DNA from: Sporolactobacillus spathodeae
GTDB lineage: Bacteria; Bacillota; Bacilli; Bacillales; Sporolactobacillaceae
Assembly (NCBI RefSeq): GCF_016908935.1
Contig: NZ_JAFBEV010000012.1
Location: 1 to 64,000, forward strand
DNA: 64,000 bases
Direction: 5' to 3'
Shown: one piece after another, positions 60,775 through 64,000 of the stretch
Numbering within the stretch: position 1 is the first letter of the stretch
How the letters are laid out: each line of letters begins with the position of its first letter
Translations under genes and position numbers: made by a program
The notes under the pieces: model-generated
What the model was told of the DNA's origin: nothing
Database searches by the model: none
Seen by the model: only the letters and a program-made list of their open reading frames with translations

Positions 60775-60935
60775 ATTTTTTCAAAAATTACGCCCTGGCT
60801 GCTCGTTTGCCGCGGGCGATCCTGAGCCCCTCAAACAAGCTAGAATCTGCGGGGTCTCGCTTGGCTCGCTTTTCCCGCAAGGCGCCAGAGCGCCTTCGCT
60901 CCATTTTTTGTGCAAAATCTGATACATTCTTATCT
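60775..60935 (+). repeat. Dispersed GC-rich intergenic element
   Basis: A near-complete copy: TTTTTTCAAAAATTACGCCC, then TGCTCGTTTGCCGCGGGCGA, CTGCGGGGTCTCGCTTGG, CGCTTTTCCCGCAAGGCGCC and TTTTTTGTGCAAAATCTGAT. It lies in the leader of the importer operon. Confidence 0.85.
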
Positions 60936-61199
60936 TTTCAAAAAAATAATTTTCGAAAATTCATAATGATCCAGATCATTCAAAATTCATTTATCTATGT
61001 ATCACACCACTTTCCTAAAGTATATGACTAGAATAATCTGCGAAATGATTGTCCGAACGGCCTTGGTCAATCAATTCGTAATTGGATCATAAAAAACGTT
61101 TTTTCAAAAAACTCATAATCATCCGTAGAATTCAGAAATCATTTATCTATTTATTACATCACTCTCCTAAAGTCTATGAATAAAATAATCCGTAAATCA
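60933..61199. repeat. Direct repeat of ~100 bp in the importer promoter region
   Basis: Two copies (about 60933-61049 and 61100-61199) share CATTTATCTATNTATNACA(C/T)CACT, then TCCTAAAGTNTATGA and ATAATC(T/C)GNGAAAT-like tails. Both are AT-rich and lie just upstream of the importer operon. Confidence 0.75.
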
Positions 61200-61216
61200 A
61201 TTTATACGAATGATTA

Positions 61217-61228
61217 TATTCATGAATA
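61217..61228. promoter_or_regulatory. Palindrome TATTCATGAATA, candidate RpiR site
   Basis: A perfect 12 bp palindrome whose halves match the arms of the palindrome in front of rpiR at 55.08 kb; another half-site ATGAATA lies near 61176. It is ~540 bp upstream of the importer start and ~60 bp past the membrane-protein stop. Confidence 0.5.
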
Positions 61229-61287
61229 AATCTTTTGTCAACAAGCTATTTGACTATTGAATATTTTCGAAATTTGCTAGAAATCGC

Positions 61288-62787
61288 TCAGGTGCGCCTC
61301 CCCGAAAGACGAATAAAAGTAGCAGCCAAAAAAGAAAGAATAACAGTGCCCAACATCACGAAAAGATAGTCCCGCAGCGACGTTGAGAGAAATGGAGCAA
61401 GTAATACCGGGATATAAGCCGTTCCGCGCAGTTGCAATTGGGCAACGAACGCGCCACTGGCCCCGGCCACAACGAGAATGAACACAAATAAACGCTTATT
61501 TTTCAGGGAAGGATAGACGGATTCTACCAACGTGCCAAATAAAAGATTCATGAACAAACCGGTACGAGCCGATTTACTGTGGTCAAATAGATAGTTTGCC
61601 AAATTGATCCCTGCAGCAACGAGTACAAGGCAGATCAAGTCAAAAGCCCCCAAATAGCTGAAGCCGCTGCCGGCAAGTTCGATCAAAAGCAGCGGGAGAA
61701 CCACGGCATGATAGCCACCCTTGAGTATAAAAAACCACATCAAGACGCCAAGCGTTGCGCCGATGACGATCGGTTGCACGGCAAGCAGGTGACCGAGTGT
61801 GTCTGGCACGAATAGCTGCAGACGAAGCAGCAGGTTGCCGGCACCCACATGCAGCAAAATACCGGGCAACAAACCCGAAACGCTGACCGACAGCAGATTG
61901 GCCGCTGTCAGTGGAAACGCCCATTTCAGACATTGTTGGAAGAGAAGCTGTGCGGTGATCCCGCACAGGACGCCGGCGAAGAGTCCGGCAATGACGCCAT
62001 AGCTTGCGGCAAGGCTGCCCGCCAAAATACCGGCAATAAGCGTCATTTCGCCAAATTTAGCAATCCGGCGCGCAGCAAGAACCGCGAGAACCACAGGCAA
62101 TGCGTCTTGCACCGTATGAAAGAAAGAGTTCTGCTGCACCCAGGAAAAACGAGTGGATGCCGCGACGAGCGTCAACACAATAAAAGCAGGTAAACCGGAT
62201 GTCATCAGCCCCGACCAATCGATGGCCAAGTTAGGTATGTATTTCCTGAAACCTTGCCGAATTTTCCAATGCCGAACAAAAGCAGCTACGAGAGAAAGTG
62301 TACGCGTCTCATTGCTTGTCCCCGTTGTCCCCGACACGCTAATCACAAGTCCCCCAGATGACTGAATTGTGGCCATTGATGTCCCGCCCGTTCCGGCGAT
62401 TGGCAGCTCGGCGCGAATCGCCGCGTCAACGGAACGCGCATTGATACCGAGCGGATCCGAGCTGATCGTGATTAAACCGTCAACGGCGCTCTGCTCAATC
62501 TGTGCGGCAAGCTCAGAATCATAGCGCGCAGCCTGCTGATTGATCGCGTGCAGCGAACCCTGTCCCACCTTTTTCAATTGGTTGTTTTCATATATGTATA
62601 GCGTAGCGGTCACGGCCTCTTGCTTTTTATCAAGCGACTGATCCGCCGCGACAAAAAGAAGATTGGCTAGTTCAAAATCATTGGATTGGAACGATTGGAT
62701 CAAGTCGGTGAGCATCTGTTCCGGATCAGAACCGCCTAAACGGTAGAAATTCCCTCCACTGCTGCCGATCAGAGCTAGTCTCTTCAA
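61288..62787 (-). CDS. Multi-pass membrane protein, PTS_EIIC_2-like, with unknown cytoplasmic domain
   Basis: A ~499-residue protein. Residues ~1-165 are soluble: RLALIGSSGGNFYRLGGSDP, GLITISSDPLG and a Gly/Ser/Thr-rich loop (PIAGTGGTSMATIQSSGG then SVSGTTGTSNETR). The rest has about ten hydrophobic segments; it resembles PTS EIIC-like families without the usual phosphoryl-binding motifs that I could recognise. The start is TTG 62787 with GGGGGTGA 5-6 nt upstream; the in-frame ATG at 62829 lacks a good site. A transporter is likely, substrate unknown. It is separated from the catabolic island by 600 bp and need not belong to it. Confidence 0.65.
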   Translation of the reverse strand: MKRLALIGSSGGNFYRLGGSDPEQMLTDLIQSFQSNDFELANLLFVAADQSLDKKQEAVTATLYIYENNQLKKVGQGSLHAINQQAARYDSELAAQIEQSAVDGLITISSDPLGINARSVDAAIRAELPIAGTGGTSMATIQSSGGLVISVSGTTGTSNETRTLSLVAAFVRHWKIRQGFRKYIPNLAIDWSGLMTSGLPAFIVLTLVAASTRFSWVQQNSFFHTVQDALPVVLAVLAARRIAKFGEMTLIAGILAGSLAASYGVIAGLFAGVLCGITAQLLFQQCLKWAFPLTAANLLSVSVSGLLPGILLHVGAGNLLLRLQLFVPDTLGHLLAVQPIVIGATLGVLMWFFILKGGYHAVVLPLLLIELAGSGFSYLGAFDLICLVLVAAGINLANYLFDHSKSARTGLFMNLLFGTLVESVYPSLKNKRLFVFILVVAGASGAFVAQLQLRGTAYIPVLLAPFLSTSLRDYLFVMLGTVILSFLAATFIRLSGRRT

Positions 62788-62976
62788 AAGTCTCACCCCC
62801 TTAGTTGGCAATTTGCGGTTCCTATTCATCTACTTTTCGAACATTGTATCAATTTTTCATAGAACATGGCAATGCCCGATTCACTGAACCTTTTTCCAGT
62901 CGATGCTCGAATTCCGATTGGTTCATTTGCAAAAGACTTGGCACCGTCAAGTCCTTGTTTGCAACATCTTAATCCG

Positions 62977-64000
62977 TCGATGTTGCCCCTACTCTGTCGA
63001 TCTTGCCCCCTACTCTGTCGATCTTGCCTCCTACTCTGTCGATGCTGACCCCTACTCTGTCGATGCTCACTCCTACTCTGTCGATGCGGACTCCTACTCT
63101 GTCGATGGCGGGCCCTACTCTGTCGATGCTGACCCCTACTCTGTCGATGCTCACTCCTACTCTGTCGATGCCGACTCCTACTCTGTCGATGTGACGCCCT
63201 ACTCTGTCGATGTGACGCCCTACTCTGTCGATGGTGGGCCCTACTCTGTCGATGTGACGCCCTACTCTGTCGATGCTGCACCCTACTCTGTCGATGCCGA
63301 CTCCTACTCTGTCGATGTTCGGGCCTACTCTGTCGATGTTCGTGCCTACTCTGTCGATGCTGACTCCTACTCTGTCGATGCGGACTCCTACTCTGTCGAT
63401 GGTGGGCCCTACTCTGTCGATGGCGGGCCTTACTCTGTCGATGTTCGGGCCTACTCTGTCGATGTTGACTCCTACTCTGTCGATGTTCGGGCCTACTCTG
63501 TCGATGTTCGGGCCTACTCTGTCGATGGCGGGCCCTACTCTGTCGATGCTGCGCCCTACTCTGTCGATGTGACGCCCTGCTCTGTCGATGCTGACTCCTG
63601 CTCTGTCGATGCTGACTCCTACTCTGTCGATGTGACGCCCTACTCTGTCGATGCCGACTCCTACTCTGTCGATGTTCGTGCCTACTCTGTCGATGCTGAC
63701 CCCTACTCTGTCGATGCTGACCCCTACTCTGTCGATGGCGGGCCCTACTCTGTCGATGCGGACTCCTACTCTGTCGATGTGACGCCCTACTCTGTCGATG
63801 CTGACTCCTACTCTGTCGATGCTGCGCCCTACTCTGTCGATGCTGGCCCCTACTCTGTCGATGCTGGCCCCTACTCTGTCGATGCTGGCCCCTACTCTGT
63901 CGATGCTGACTCCTACTCTGTCGATGCGGACTCCTACTCTGTCGATGCTGACTCCTACTCTGTCGATGCTGCGCCCTACTCTGTCGATGTGACGCCCTAC
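62977..64000. repeat. Large array of ~48 exactly phased 21 bp units
   Basis: After a first 20 bp unit, units of exactly 21 bp run to the window edge: a 13 bp constant TACTCTGTCGATG and a variable 6 bp block plus CC. The variable block comes from about a dozen types (CTGACC, CTCACT, CGGACT, GCGGGC, TGACGC, GTGGGC, TTCGGG, TTCGTG, CTGCGC, CTGGCC, CCGACT, TTGACT). Reading frames stay open for long runs on both strands, but there is no ribosome site, and TGACGC units put stops in one frame. I do not call a gene here. Confidence 0.93.

Noticed and set aside
62826-63992. Open reading frames on both strands through the 21 bp array (heptapeptide repeats such as PTLSMLT and SIDRVGV)
   Set aside because: A 21 bp period keeps frames open automatically; there is no ribosome binding site, and stops appear wherever a TGACGC unit occurs.
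62977-64000. Possible CRISPR array
   Set aside because: The variable part is only 6 bp and is drawn from a small set, unlike CRISPR spacers.

Overview
The window is a 64 kb chromosomal stretch from a low- to mid-GC Gram-positive bacterium. AGGAGG-type ribosome binding sites, lipoproteins with an LSGC or AGC lipobox, a GabR/MocR regulator, SigD-like chemotaxis promoters and LCP and GH25 wall proteins point to Bacillota, most likely Bacillales. The nickel-dependent lactate racemase operon would fit a Sporolactobacillus-like lactic acid producer, but the genus is a guess. No rRNA, tRNA, CRISPR array, intact transposase or prophage was seen.

Layout. 1-1.7 kb: array of ~75 bp units carrying terminator-like hairpins. 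1.7-6.9 kb: glycoside hydrolase-like wall protein, then a small surface-polysaccharide set (flippase, GT4, membrane GT2). 7.2-8.5 kb: HemL-like aminotransferase. 9.1-16.1 kb: GABA block (amino-acid ABC importer, gabT, divergent gabR, gabD). 16.2-20 kb: FMN-binding protein, hydroxyacid dehydrogenase, M20 amidohydrolase, OsmC protein. 20-24.7 kb: two chemoreceptors with SigD-like promoters flanking a sigma-factor-like gene. 25-27.6 kb: LCP ligase, coiled-coil protein, YdcF protein. 28-35.6 kb: lactate racemase locus. A divergent aminotransferase/hydroxyacid dehydrogenase pair faces larA-larE-larB-larC, with a CRP/FNR regulator convergent at the far end and a phased cluster of GTTAAC boxes in the divergent promoter region. 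36-41 kb: GH25 lysozyme, C69 dipeptidase, and an FNR-like regulator divergent from a cupin-ferredoxin pair with a perfect FNR box between them.

42.5-60.7 kb is a catabolic island on the minus strand. One block holds a NitT/TauT-type ABC importer, an SDR and a histidinol-dehydrogenase-like enzyme. A second starts with an RpiR regulator, followed by an M20 carbamoylase-like hydrolase, a HutF-like amidohydrolase, both aconitase X subunits, a hydroxyacid dehydrogenase and an importer binding protein. A third holds hutU, hutI and the permease and ATPase of that second importer. Neither hutH nor hutG is in the window. I infer an import-and-degradation route for an imidazole or related nitrogen compound that joins the histidine pathway at urocanate. 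The HutF-like and M20 enzymes could finish the conversion of formiminoglutamate to glutamate. The substrate is unknown.

The most unusual non-coding content is repetitive. A ~150-190 bp GC-rich intergenic element occurs about 13 times, and one copy is flanked by an 8 bp duplication inside a broken SDR copy. Several arrays have a ~21 bp period, ending with about 48 exactly phased 21 bp units that run off the right edge.
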